64,000 nt of DNA from Planctomycetota bacterium (GTDB lineage: Bacteria; Planctomycetota; Phycisphaerae; Phycisphaerales; UBA5793): contig JABFGK010000001.1 of assembly GCA_013112555.1 (NCBI GenBank), forward strand, positions 1,648,581 to 1,712,580, given 5' to 3'. Positions 1 through 8,298 of the stretch are shown here, one piece after another (position 1 is the first letter of the stretch; each line of letters begins with the position of its first letter). The notes under the pieces were generated by a model. It ran no database searches. It had not been told where the DNA came from and saw nothing but the letters and a program-made list of their open reading frames with translations. The position numbers were made by a program, and so were the translations under genes.

Positions 1-88
1 CGTGGCATATTGATCTCCGGGGCATGCCGGCCTGGCGTGACGCAATCGGTATGGGCTTTCTCCGTGTCAGACACGTTCAGCTTCCTAG

Positions 89-574
89 ATGCATGAGGGG
101 TATGACGTTACAATCATACCGATGCAACTCGATGAAACGACAGCGGGACAACATCAGGATGCGAACGGTGTGGGACTGCTGCGGTCATTCTCCCGTGGCA
201 AGAAGATACGCGTCGGCATCATCCTGATTCTCTACACAGTGTTCGTGATGTGGGGATTCAGGCAGATCGTCCCTCGTGGCCTTCCTATGGAGAGTTTCAT
301 CGCGTACACATATGCCGTGAATGTGTATGGCCCATACACATCACCTGATAGCACTGTCGTGCTGACGGCACGGGTCAACGACGCCGGGGCTCTGTCTGGG
401 AGCCCTTTCTACACCTGGGTCGAAACGCACTCCTGGGTTACAGGAAAGAGGATTGTCTCCGAAGGGTGGGTCGAGGATAGCGCGATCCGGCCGAGGATCA
501 CGTGGTTGAGCGACCATGATTTCGACGTCCGCTATGATGCAGCCCCTAAGCCGTGCCCCATGCCGGACAACTGA
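89..574 (+). CDS. Hypothetical single-pass membrane protein
   Basis: This 161-residue protein is not recognised. A charged stretch (about residues 34-41, rich in Arg and Lys) precedes one hydrophobic segment at about residues 42-58, and the remaining 100 residues would lie outside the membrane, consistent with a type II anchored or signal-anchored protein. The outer part contains Tyr-Gly-Pro-Tyr and several Trp residues but no catalytic motif. An alternative ATG lies at 122; neither start has a clear ribosome binding site. The next gene, a PAP2-family phosphatase, starts 70 bases downstream on the same strand, so co-transcription is possible. The coding call rests on the credible topology and absence of a better frame. 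Confidence 0.5.
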   Translation: MHEGYDVTIIPMQLDETTAGQHQDANGVGLLRSFSRGKKIRVGIILILYTVFVMWGFRQIVPRGLPMESFIAYTYAVNVYGPYTSPDSTVVLTARVNDAGALSGSPFYTWVETHSWVTGKRIVSEGWVEDSAIRPRITWLSDHDFDVRYDAAPKPCPMPDN

Positions 575-644
575 TCACGTCCTCTGATCCTGGTCACCAA
601 TACCAACGTGCCAGGTTTCCGGACGGCTACCATGATGTCCGAGC

Positions 645-1496
645 ATGGCCAATCCAGCGGACACCCAACTCGAACCAGGCAGGAGCCTGCCAAGCAGGCG
701 ATTGCTCATGGCAGCCTTGATCTATGCACTGGTCTCGATCGCATTACTCCTGGGTGTCGTGTCGCTCGATAACGCAATCACACGGCTCTTTTGGCAGGTT
801 CATTGGCCCACCTGGACCGTGGCCTGCGAGGACTTTCTCAGTTCATGGAGTGTCGGGATTGCGGTTGGCGCAGCACTCCTGGCAGCCGTATGGCATGACT
901 GGAGAGCGCGCCGGAATAGGCCGTCGGCCGTCCTTCACCTGCTGATCGTGCTGCTGGCCCAGGCTGTCCTGATTCAGGCACTGAAGTATGGCATCGGCCG
1001 GGCCAGACCCTGTGATGTCGCGGTCAATGCCTGGGTGTTTGTCGGACCCAACTCGCAATACAACGGCTTCCCATCCGGCCATTTCACGGCCGTGGCAGCC
1101 TGTGCATTGGTATTACTGCGTTTCAATCGGCCGATCGGGCTGTTCCTGTTGCTCTGGGCAGCACTGACCGCCTGGGCGCGGATGTTTTCTGATGCACACT
1201 TTGCCAGTGACCTCGTCGCCGGCCTGCTCATCGCTTGTGCAGTCGAACGGTTCGTGGCTGCGCGTGCGGCCGTGCAGGGATCGTCACACCCACGACGGCG
1301 CACAGTGGCGCTGGGCCGGGGTTGTCATTGGCGTGGCCATCTGCGGTTTGGGCACTGCCGTCGTCAGGGGCATCAATGCGATCCCACCGGATGGCATGTC
1401 CATGACGGAGCAGCAGCGGATCGATGCTGTGGTCGGCCTCTACGAGCGTGGCATGGGGCGAACGCCGACTCCCGACGAAATGCAGGTGTATGTTGA
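645..1496 (+). CDS. PAP2-superfamily phosphatase, N-terminal reading frame (broken gene, part 1)
   Basis: A membrane phosphatase of the PAP2 (type 2 phosphatidic acid phosphatase) family, which removes phosphate from lipid phosphates such as phosphatidate or undecaprenyl diphosphate. All three signature motifs are visible: K114-x6-R121-P122, PSGH at 143-146, and R179-x5-H185-x3-D189. Several hydrophobic spans surround them. The text stops looking like this protein after about residue 215, at a CCC run (1289-1291); beyond it this frame turns into Arg/His-rich nonsense up to 1496, while the sensible protein continues one frame over to 1749 (next entry). Removing one C restores a single gene of about 368 codons. 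The phosphatase assignment is secure; whether the gene is truly broken is not. Confidence 0.78.
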   Translation: MANPADTQLEPGRSLPSRRLLMAALIYALVSIALLLGVVSLDNAITRLFWQVHWPTWTVACEDFLSSWSVGIAVGAALLAAVWHDWRARRNRPSAVLHLLIVLLAQAVLIQALKYGIGRARPCDVAVNAWVFVGPNSQYNGFPSGHFTAVAACALVLLRFNRPIGLFLLLWAALTAWARMFSDAHFASDLVAGLLIACAVERFVAARAAVQGSSHPRRRTVALGRGCHWRGHLRFGHCRRQGHQCDPTGWHVHDGAAADRCCGRPLRAWHGANADSRRNAGVC

Positions 1497-1749
1497 TCGA
1501 CTCGAGATCCTACCGGAGGCAAAACCCGGCGTGATCAAGGAATTTGGGTTCAGTACGGAGTTCTACCGGCGGATTGAACGCGAGCCGGCTGCTTCTGCGA
1601 GAGTCACGATGCTGTATCGCCTGGTTGCGAATCGAAGTCCCACCGCGGATGAGATCAGTGACATGGAGATAGCGCTCTCCGGGCATGATGCCCGCTTGAG
1701 AAGTGGAATCCGGCTGTCTGTTTTCAGGCTCAGTTATGCGGCTCAGTGA
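1291..1749 (+). CDS. C-terminal part of the PAP2 phosphatase: membrane segment plus DUF4214-like repeats
   Basis: Continuation of the preceding phosphatase in the next frame. It begins with a hydrophobic stretch ([16 protein letters not shown]) and then two units that resemble the DUF4214 pattern of extracellular proteins: an [14 protein letters not shown] segment followed by an F-x-x-STEF end, and a second, shorter [14 protein letters not shown] unit. DUF4214 is usually found in secreted or S-layer-like proteins, so a fusion to a PAP2 enzyme is unusual. If the frame break is real, a shorter free-standing protein could start at the ATG at 1396. The 3' end overlaps the convergent prepilin-like gene by seven bases. 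Confidence 0.6.
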   Translation, partial: HDGAQWRWAGVVIGVAICGLGTAVVRGINAIPPDGMSMTEQQRIDAVVGLYERGMGRTPTPDEMQVYVDRLEILPEAKPGVIKEFGFSTEFYRRIEREPAASARVTMLYRLVANRSPTADEISDMEIALSGHDARLRSGIRLSVFRLSYAAQ

Positions 1750-2519
1750 GGATTATTGATCCAGCCGAACTCAGTCGTGTAGCGGCCCATGACAAAATCC
1801 TTGTTCTTGCACTTGAATACGACGTCCCACGCCTCGAAGTCCTGGGTTTCTCGGCGTTCGGGATCGGAGCCCTTGCCCGTCTCGATGATTCGGCAGGAGC
1901 CATCCATGAAGCCGATGTTGCCCCGCTTCATATGGCGCTCCGTGATCTGATCGTTGTTGGCCCAGGCACCATCCTGCACGCTGTTGTTCGAGAAATACTC
2001 ATCTTCCTCAACGATGACCGGCAGACCCGGGACGAGTTCCAATGGAGAGGAATAGCCACGCTCCGGCTCGGTCCGGAAGAACGTCGGCCAGTTCAACTCA
2101 ACGCGTGCCCCGCCGAGTGCGTGAGGCATCGTGTAACTAAAGAGGTCGTTGGCTTTGCGCTTCTCGGTCGGGCACTCGAATGCAAACTCGCTCTTGAGAT
2201 ACGGCCAGATCAAGCCGTTGTAGGGCACTTCCCGCTTCTGGTAATCCGGCTCGTTGTTGAAGCCGATCCAGTCCAGCCCTTCATCGTGGGTTGCCGTACC
2301 GGCCAGTTTGCCGTATTCATTGGCGTAGTTCAGATGAGCCAGATTGAGTTGGCGGATATTGCTCGTGCAGGCGGTGCCTTGCGCTGCCTGGCGGGCACGG
2401 GACAATGCCGGCAGAAGGATGCCGATCAGCAGCGCAATAATCGAGATGACAACGAGCAACTCAATCAGCGTGAAGGCATGACGATGTCGGTTTCCTGAGT
2501 GTATTTCGGCCATTTGCAT
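1743..2519 (-). CDS. Prepilin-type N-terminal cleavage/methylation protein, DUF1559-like
   Basis: A type IV pilin-like protein of the kind present in dozens of copies in Planctomycetota genomes. The N-terminus carries a class III leader, with Phe16 as the expected first mature residue ([16 protein letters not shown]) and the conserved Glu at +5, followed by the hydrophobic helix. Near the C-terminus is the H-x9-DG signature (His in [13 protein letters not shown]). A prepilin peptidase would cleave before Phe16 and the protein would be assembled in a pseudopilus or anchored in the inner membrane. 258 residues is within the family range. The gene stands alone; its 3' end overlaps the 3' end of the rightward PAP2 gene. 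Confidence 0.92.
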   Translation of the reverse strand: MQMAEIHSGNRHRHAFTLIELLVVISIIALLIGILLPALSRARQAAQGTACTSNIRQLNLAHLNYANEYGKLAGTATHDEGLDWIGFNNEPDYQKREVPYNGLIWPYLKSEFAFECPTEKRKANDLFSYTMPHALGGARVELNWPTFFRTEPERGYSSPLELVPGLPVIVEEDEYFSNNSVQDGAWANNDQITERHMKRGNIGFMDGSCRIIETGKGSDPERRETQDFEAWDVVFKCKNKDFVMGRYTTEFGWINNPH

Positions 2520-2662
2520 CTTCGCAATCTTCCAGTATGTGTTCTCTACGCAAGCGTCAGCTCGTCAGCCCGAACAGGCGGAACTGCCGTCTCTGACTCG
2601 GATTATAGCCATTTGCCAACCTGACATCATGACCCCCCTGCTCCGTCCCCGACCCGGCACGG

Positions 2663-3493
2663 CTAGAACGAGAATCGAATCGAGAAGCCTCCGAAGGTTC
2701 CACAACCGGAATAGAGACTTCTCCCGAATCCGTATGACCCATATCCCCAGTTCCCACACGGGTACGAGCGTGATCTGAAGCGATGGGACCCACTGCCGAA
2801 TGACGACCGGAAGGACCAGGACGACGATGGGTAGCAGTCATATCGCCGTGATGTGTATGTATTCCAGGCAGGATACTCGTACCCCCTGTCGCACCAGCGA
2901 CCTCGGCGGGAACCGTACCACACGCCATAACGCGACCCGTAGTAGTAGGAGCCGGACCAACCGTACCCACGATTCCTGTATGCCACTCGGCGATCGGCAT
3001 ACCCGGACAGTGCCGAGTCGTCGAACGGGACTGCATGGCCGCTGAGCGTCGATTCGCTGGCAAAGGCTGCATCGCTGTACGAGGCAGATTCATACCCACG
3101 TTCAAACACGGAATTGGCGTAACGGGCTGCATACTCCTCGACTGATTCACGCTCCGAAGTTGTTGGTTCAGCCGGCGTTGATTCGTCAATCTGGGTACTT
3201 GGGGTCGTTGGGGTGGGCGTCGGATTCGGCTTGCCTGTCGACGGTGACCCGTATGGGTCGCTGCCCGACGCTGTGCGTGACGATCTGGCTGCAGCCGAAC
3301 GCGCATACGTACTTCGTCGGGCATAGCCATCGACTACGGTGGCACCACTGGAGTTGCGATCTGAAGCCCGTCTCGCGCTGTTGCTTGAGCCATCGACGAC
3401 CACGGTTTGACCAGCTGCCGACTGCAGTGCACTCACACACAGTAAGGCTGCTCCGAGACTGGACATCACGATTCCGATTGACTTCGTGGCCAT
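2663..3493 (-). CDS. Secreted Tyr/Ser/Arg/Gly-rich protein with aromatic C-terminus
   Basis: Not assigned to a family. A signal peptide (MATKSIGIVMSSLGAALL, cleavage near AAGQ) is followed by a Ser/Arg-rich region, a Pro/Thr linker (about residues 85-110) and a C-terminal half very rich in Tyr, Gly, Ser and Arg with six Cys. The last residues alternate (FGGFSIRFSF), ending in Phe, which resembles the terminal strand of an outer-membrane beta barrel, though the body is not obviously a barrel. I chose the start at 3493 because GGAG lies eight bases upstream and the signal peptide begins there; an in-frame ATG at 3559 would add 22 residues in front of it. The prepilin-like gene follows 143 bases downstream on the same strand. 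Confidence 0.6.
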   Translation of the reverse strand: MATKSIGIVMSSLGAALLCVSALQSAAGQTVVVDGSSNSARRASDRNSSGATVVDGYARRSTYARSAAARSSRTASGSDPYGSPSTGKPNPTPTPTTPSTQIDESTPAEPTTSERESVEEYAARYANSVFERGYESASYSDAAFASESTLSGHAVPFDDSALSGYADRRVAYRNRGYGWSGSYYYGSRYGVWYGSRRGRWCDRGYEYPAWNTYTSRRYDCYPSSSWSFRSSFGSGSHRFRSRSYPCGNWGYGSYGFGRSLYSGCGTFGGFSIRFSF

Positions 3494-3662
3494 CGTCAGG
3501 TCTCCGATCATGGGAATTCGAGTCGACCTACCCATACTGTGCCGTGGCGGTCGTCTCATTCCATACGTTGCTTGAGTAAGCCCGGTTCCCTACCCGATAC
3601 CGTACAGTGTGTCGTTCTTTCCAGCAACTGCAAGGCCTTTTTACTGACAAGAGTTGAATATC

Positions 3663-4340
3663 GTGCATCCATACCCGTTCCGATTTGAGCCGATACCCGT
3701 CGCAAAGGTCTGGGGAGGCCGTTTTCTGGAATCCCTCGGTCGCCTGCTGCCCGGGGACAAGGACCAGCCGATCGGCGAATCGTGGGAACTTGTCGACCTG
3801 CCTGATCTGGCCGGCACGATCGTCAACGGTCCTGCCCAGGGCCGAAATCTTGCCGAATTACGGACTTCGATGCCTGATTCTGTCATCGGCGATTTGCGCA
3901 CGGCGGAGCCACACGGGGGCTTCCCATTGCTGGTCAAGTACCTCCATGCGGCCGACAACCTGTCGATTCAGGTCCATCCGACGCGCCAGATGCCGGATTC
4001 AGACCCCACTGCCATCCCGAAGCATGAGGCCTGGTATGTGCTGCATGCCGAGCCGGGTGCGGTGATCTACAAAGGCCTGAAAGAAGGCACGACCAAAGAG
4101 GACATCCGCGCAGCCATTGGCTCGGATTCCCTGCCCGATCTGATGCTGGCGGTCCCGGCCCGGCCCGGCGAGTGTCACTATCTGCCGGCAGGTACCTGTC
4201 ATGCACTCGGGGCAGGCGTGGTCGTGGCCGAAGTCCAGACTCCCAGCACGACGACCTACCGCCTCTGGGACTGGGGGGCGTACCGAACGCGAGTTGCACC
4301 TCGAGAAGGCGCTGGACTGCGTGCATCTCGGCCCGCCTGA
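3663..4340 (+). CDS. manA: Mannose-6-phosphate isomerase class I, N-terminal reading frame (broken gene, part 1)
   Basis: Zinc enzyme interconverting mannose 6-phosphate and fructose 6-phosphate; it links central metabolism to GDP-mannose for glycans. Visible family features are the N-terminal KVWGG and GESWE motifs, the zinc ligands in Q-x-H (IQVHP) and HEAWY, and the GTCHALG histidine, ending with TTTYRLWDWG. At that point a run of six G (4273-4278) shifts the frame: this frame gives AYRTRV and stops at 4340, whereas removing one G gives the expected RTERELHLEKAL continuation (next entry). Start is either GTG at 3663 or TTG at 3654. Function is secure; the frame break is probably a homopolymer error. 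Confidence 0.85.
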   Translation: MHPYPFRFEPIPVAKVWGGRFLESLGRLLPGDKDQPIGESWELVDLPDLAGTIVNGPAQGRNLAELRTSMPDSVIGDLRTAEPHGGFPLLVKYLHAADNLSIQVHPTRQMPDSDPTAIPKHEAWYVLHAEPGAVIYKGLKEGTTKEDIRAAIGSDSLPDLMLAVPARPGECHYLPAGTCHALGAGVVVAEVQTPSTTTYRLWDWGAYRTRVAPREGAGLRASRPA

Positions 4341-4680
4341 TGTTCGAGACCACGAACGCCGTTCGCATGTCGGGGGCGTCTTCACCACCGTCAGCAAACT
4401 GTGCTCATGCCGGTTCTTTACCATCGAGAAGGTCAGGATGTCAGAGGGGTATGGGCAGGAGATCCCGTATGACCGGCCGGCGGTCTGGATTGTTCTTGAA
4501 GGGGCCGGTCGGATCGGCGGTTTGCTCGAAGGGCTCGAAGTTTCGTTCCGTCAATGGGATGTGCTTCTCATCCCTGCAGGGATGGGTGACGATGCGCGCG
4601 TGGATTTGGATCAGGATACGGTGTGGTTGGACGTGCAGTTTCCTCGATCTGCCACACGATCAGGCGATCTGATGGCCTGA
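4276..4680 (+). CDS. manA: Mannose-6-phosphate isomerase, C-terminal part in the shifted frame
   Basis: This frame continues the isomerase without any loss: it picks up at WDWG-RTERELHLEKAL, a junction typical of the short class I isomerases, and runs through a small cupin-like domain (EIPYDRPAVWIVLEGAGRI, then a P-AGMGD loop) to the end. The two parts together give about 339 codons, the normal size of this subfamily. The only defect is one extra G in a six-G run, so I read this as one functional gene. Confidence 0.8.
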   Translation, partial: GRTERELHLEKALDCVHLGPPDVRDHERRSHVGGVFTTVSKLCSCRFFTIEKVRMSEGYGQEIPYDRPAVWIVLEGAGRIGGLLEGLEVSFRQWDVLLIPAGMGDDARVDLDQDTVWLDVQFPRSATRSGDLMA

Positions 4681-4699
4681 CCGTCGGCCGCCAAAGACC

Positions 4700-4927
4700 T
4701 CAACAATCCTCACAGATCCCTTTTTTCTTCCCCGCTGCCAGCAGCCGCTCGCCCTGCTCAGGCGTCATGGAACCCTCGGCGATATACGCAGCGATCTCTC
4801 GGCGCGTCCGCTCCTTCGAGGTCGTTGAAGCAATCTTCGTCAGCGTCCGGCACACAGTGACGAAGGCAAGAAACACGAATATGAAGAGCCACGGCTCGTC
4901 CGTGAAGAGTTTGATTATCTGGTCCAT
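4700..4927 (-). CDS. Small membrane protein, paralogue A, with conserved REIAAYIAEGSM tail
   Basis: A 75-residue protein with one transmembrane segment (about residues 12-30) followed by a cytoplasmic-looking segment that contains ERTRREIAAYIAEGSMTPEQ and GERLL. The same segment is almost identical in the next gene upstream (4966-5211), so the two are tandem duplicates. A strong GAGGAG site precedes the ATG. This copy ends in KKKGICEDC with two Cys that the other lacks. Segments of this type (an 'EIAAYVAEG-x-P-x-AERLL' helix pair, SHOCT-like) occur in small envelope-stress or phage-shock associated proteins; that relation is inferred from memory of the pattern and not proven here. Confidence 0.7.
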   Translation of the reverse strand: MDQIIKLFTDEPWLFIFVFLAFVTVCRTLTKIASTTSKERTRREIAAYIAEGSMTPEQGERLLAAGKKKGICEDC

Positions 4928-4965
4928 TGCTGGATCTCCTCAAGCCAATGGTCTTGGCGATTCAG

Positions 4966-5211
4966 TCAGGCATTGTCTGAATCTGAGCCGGCGCTGAGCA
5001 GCCGCTCACCCTGCTCGGGCGACATCGACCCTTCTGCGATGTAGGCAGCAATCTCCCGCCGAGTCCGCTCACGAGACACACTGCGGAAAATGCTCGTCAG
5101 ACTACCGAAAACGATCCCAAACAAAGCGATGATCGTCCCGGCCCCGAAAATGACGATGACCGGGTTACTGCTCAGATATTCAAACACCGTAGAGAGCGTT
5201 GCGAGGTTCAT
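4966..5211 (-). CDS. Small membrane protein, paralogue B, with conserved REIAAYIAEGSM tail
   Basis: Second member of the tandem pair, 81 residues from the ATG at 5211, which has AGGAG seven bases upstream; a start at 5244 would add eleven residues without a comparable site. One hydrophobic segment (PVIVIFGAGTIIALFGIVFG) is followed by the conserved tail RERTRREIAAYIAEGSMSPE and GERLLSAG. The hydrophobic half differs completely from paralogue A while the tail is nearly identical, which suggests that the tail is the functional or partner-binding part. The 38-base gap to paralogue A and the same orientation indicate an operon. Confidence 0.7.
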   Translation of the reverse strand: MNLATLSTVFEYLSSNPVIVIFGAGTIIALFGIVFGSLTSIFRSVSRERTRREIAAYIAEGSMSPEQGERLLSAGSDSDNA

Positions 5212-5557
5212 TGCTGATCTCCTGTACGGGTCCATCCCACGCACACGATCGAAGTTCCTGCACTCCGAGCGGCGTAACTCCCCCTGTAATGAGTGGTCCC
5301 CGCACTGATTAGTGGGAATCGTTCCACGCGAGTTTCACGCAATCCCTTCATTTATACCAGGTATCGGCTCCCGGTCGCTGCTTTCGTCGGCAGACAATGA
5401 GATTGGGTCATCATCCGGATGTATGGCGCCACACCCCGGCCAACGAGGCTCCAGCGGGGTGATTTGCATAGATCAAGCCGCTATGGTCTGCATCCTGACC
5501 CGGATGAGGGCAGAGAGATCACGAGAATCCGCACCGCATGAAGAAGAGGAGGCCGCC
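5212..5557. other. Divergent intergenic region
   Basis: Separates the leftward small membrane genes from the rightward M3 peptidase. It holds a perfect 11-base palindrome, ATACC-A-GGTAT at 5354-5364, which could be an operator, and the strong GAGGAGG site just before 5558. No convincing -35/-10 pair and no RNA gene were seen. The peptidase frame is open through most of it but the extra N-terminal text does not look like protein. Confidence 0.4.
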
Positions 5558-7261
5558 GTGCCTACTGAGACTGATTTCGTTCCTGCTGACCTCAATTGCC
5601 AGGATTGGGAGTCAATCAAGCCGCTCGTCGAGAGCCTGCTGACTCGATCGATCGAATCTGCCCAGGCACTGGAACGATGGCTGCTGGAGCGGAGTGATCT
5701 TGAGTCGTTCATCATGGAAACTCGCTCGCATCTGCACGTCGACATGACCTGCGATACCGATGATGAAGCCAAGTCGAAGGCCTATCAGCACTTCAACGAA
5801 TCAGTCATGCCGCATGTTCAGAAGGCCGGCTTCCGCCTCGATCGGAAGTACTACGACTGCCCACACCGAGCCGAGCTCGATCGCGATCGGTACGACGTTC
5901 TTGACCGTGGCGTCGCCGCCGATATCGAGATCTTCCGCGAGGAGAACGTGACGATCCAGACGGAACTGTCGCGACTGCGCCAGGAGCACAGCAAGATCAC
6001 GGGTGCCCAGTCTGTCGAGTTTGAGGGCAAGACGAGAACGCTACCCGAAATGTCGAAGTACCAAGAGGATACGAATCGAGAAACTCGCAAGGCTGCCTGG
6101 CTGGCCGTGGCTGATCGGCAGATGGCAGACCGCCAAGCCCTCCGGGAACTCTTTGACGGGATGTTCACACGGCGGCATCAGATGGCTTTAAATGCCGACC
6201 TGGCCAACTTCATGGAGTACTCCTTCAAGTCGTTCCATCGTTTCGATTACGGCCCCGAGGAATGCAGGGCCTTTCACGATGCAATCGAAAAGCACGTCGT
6301 CCCCCTCTATCGCGCCTTGGGTACGCAGCGGGCTGAATCACTCGGTGTGACCGACTATCGCCCCTGGGATGCCCGCGTCGATGTTCACGGGCGTGGCGCA
6401 CTGGACCCGTTCGATTGCAATGTCGATCGCATGGTCGATGGGGCCCGGACAGTACTGTCTGCCATGGACCCCGAACTCGCCACAGGCTTCGAAACGTTGA
6501 CCGACGGCACGAGTCTCGATCTGGATACGCGGGCCGGCAAGGCACCCGGGGGCTATCAGACCGTGTTTGCAGTTGAGCGCAAGCCGTTCATCTTCATGAA
6601 CTCACTCGGTCTGGGGCGTGATTTTCGAGTGCTGTTGCACGAGGCAGGGCACGCATTCCACACACTGTTGGGAGGCAACGATCCCCTCCTGCCGTATCGA
6701 CACGCACCAATCGAGTTCTGCGAAGTGGCGTCTATGACAATGGAACTGACGTCCCTGCCCTATATGGGACTGGTGTATACAGACAATTCCGAAGCAGATC
6801 GGTCTCGCCGCGTCCAACTCGAGGGCATCATCCGACTGCTCCCCTGGATCGCGCAGATCGATGCCTTCCAGCACTGGCTGTACACACACCCGGATCATTC
6901 GCATGCGGAGCGCGAAGCAGCATGGTTGTCGCTGGATGCACGCTTCGGGGCCGGCTTCGACTGGACCGGCATCGAACAGTACAGAACCGAGGCCTGGCAG
7001 GGGCAGTTACACCTGTACCTCTACCCGTTTTACTACGTTGAATACGGCATTGCCCAACTCGGAGCCTTGCAGGTCTGGATCAATTCGCTGGAGGATGAAC
7101 AGGGGGCATTGGCCGCGTACAAGAAGGCTCTCTCACTTGGTGGCAGCCGCCCGCTGCCGGACTTGTTTGATGCTGCCGGTGCCACGTTCAGATTCGACTC
7201 CGAAACGGTATCAGGCTTGATGGAGCGGCTCGGCTCGGAACTGAGCAGATTGCCGATGTAG
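5558..7261 (+). CDS. pepF: M3 family oligoendopeptidase (PepF-like)
   Basis: Cytoplasmic zinc metallopeptidase that hydrolyses oligopeptides. The catalytic HEAGH motif is at about residues 360-364 (DFRVLLHEAGHAFHTLLG), and the third zinc ligand is the Glu in PIEFCEVASMTMEL. The N-terminal helical domain and the C-terminal YPFYYVEYGIAQLGALQVW segment are both typical of the PepF branch. I placed the start at GTG 5558 because AGGAGG lies five bases upstream and the resulting 567 residues match the family size; the frame stays open back to 5312 but codes for unconvincing text. No signal peptide, so the protein is intracellular. It has no operon partner. Confidence 0.92.
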   Translation: MPTETDFVPADLNCQDWESIKPLVESLLTRSIESAQALERWLLERSDLESFIMETRSHLHVDMTCDTDDEAKSKAYQHFNESVMPHVQKAGFRLDRKYYDCPHRAELDRDRYDVLDRGVAADIEIFREENVTIQTELSRLRQEHSKITGAQSVEFEGKTRTLPEMSKYQEDTNRETRKAAWLAVADRQMADRQALRELFDGMFTRRHQMALNADLANFMEYSFKSFHRFDYGPEECRAFHDAIEKHVVPLYRALGTQRAESLGVTDYRPWDARVDVHGRGALDPFDCNVDRMVDGARTVLSAMDPELATGFETLTDGTSLDLDTRAGKAPGGYQTVFAVERKPFIFMNSLGLGRDFRVLLHEAGHAFHTLLGGNDPLLPYRHAPIEFCEVASMTMELTSLPYMGLVYTDNSEADRSRRVQLEGIIRLLPWIAQIDAFQHWLYTHPDHSHAEREAAWLSLDARFGAGFDWTGIEQYRTEAWQGQLHLYLYPFYYVEYGIAQLGALQVWINSLEDEQGALAAYKKALSLGGSRPLPDLFDAAGATFRFDSETVSGLMERLGSELSRLPM

Positions 7262-7432
7262 GCCGGTCGCCTCAGACGGCTGCGGCGCGGGCCGCATTGC
7301 TGTTGCTGACGATCAACAGCGAGGCGATACTGCCCATAACCCACTGTTTTTTCGGCACATCGGGGCCGATGTTGCGATTCGTCCACATTGGATGTTAATC
7401 CGCATGTCCAGGTGGACGATGCAATCCGTTGC

Positions 7433-8284
7433 ATGAGTGAGCAGCGGAATGACGGGCACAGGGCCGGTCGGCCCGATAACGGAACCTCCCAGGCGGCGGC
7501 TTCCAGTCGGTCACTGTCTCACCATGTCGATCCCACCTCCCCAACGACACTTGACGAGGAGACGGCACCGCTGGCGCATTTGCTGGCCAGCATGGGTGCA
7601 CTGCCGCGAATGGAATCCGGGCAGTCGGATCAGGGCTCGGACCTGATGGCCTTGCTCGTTCGGTTGGAGGAGCGGGTCGATGACACGGTGACACAGATCC
7701 CCGCGGATGAACGGGACGCGCAGCTCGGTCTGCCGCCGTGTCCAGTCTGCCCGGCGATTCCTGAACGGTGTACGCTTGGCGAACTCGGCCACTGGCTGTC
7801 GAATCTGGTCCGGCCGAGACTGTCGGCCTGCGGGCATGCGACGTCGTGTTGTGTGGATGAACGGCTGGATTCACTTCCTGCCCCGCCGTGGCTGATCTGG
7901 CTGCTTGCTCCACTTCCGGACCGGATGTGCCTGCACACGGATGAGCCTCTGCGCCTGGATGTCCACTGTTGTCTTGAGCACCAGCAACTCATCGTCGAAA
8001 TGTCGTGCAATGACCAGGGCATGCTGACATCGATGATTGGGCCGGCCGATATATCCGACGATGAACAGCAGTCCCTCGAGGCCGGGGAGTCGAGCGGGAG
8101 TCAGCAGGCCAAAATGCGACGCCTGCCGGTCTGGAGGTGCCTGGCCCACCTGGCAGACTGCTGCGTGATGCTGGATGGCATGGACGTCGCCCCCTCGCGA
8201 CCGGGTGCCCGCCTGGTCGTTGCTGCCCCGATAACGAAGTCAGAACGGACCGCCGGTGCCGGGCAGATCCCAATGGCCGGTTAG
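7433..8284 (+). CDS. Degenerate histidine-kinase-like protein paired with the NtrC-type regulator
   Basis: The protein is not clearly assignable, but its second half reads like a decayed HATPase domain: a short segment resembling the G1 region (LIVEMSCNDQGM, where active kinases have a D-x-G-x-G) and a C-terminal end (RLPVWRCLAHLADCCVMLDG then SRPGARLVVAAPI) laid out like the G2 box and final strand of sensor kinases. A dimerisation His and a clear N box are not seen. It lies 14 bases upstream of the response regulator, as a cognate sensor would. The start is uncertain: ATG 7433 or TTG 7388. It may be a kinase that has lost activity, or a regulator-binding protein. Confidence 0.5.
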   Translation: MSEQRNDGHRAGRPDNGTSQAAASSRSLSHHVDPTSPTTLDEETAPLAHLLASMGALPRMESGQSDQGSDLMALLVRLEERVDDTVTQIPADERDAQLGLPPCPVCPAIPERCTLGELGHWLSNLVRPRLSACGHATSCCVDERLDSLPAPPWLIWLLAPLPDRMCLHTDEPLRLDVHCCLEHQQLIVEMSCNDQGMLTSMIGPADISDDEQQSLEAGESSGSQQAKMRRLPVWRCLAHLADCCVMLDGMDVAPSRPGARLVVAAPITKSERTAGAGQIPMAG

Positions 8285-8298
8285 AAACGAACGATCGA

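Noticed and set aside
1746..2498. 250-codon rightward open frame
   Set aside because: It is the mirror of the prepilin-like gene, whose leader and H-x9-DG motif are clear; the rightward translation has no family features.
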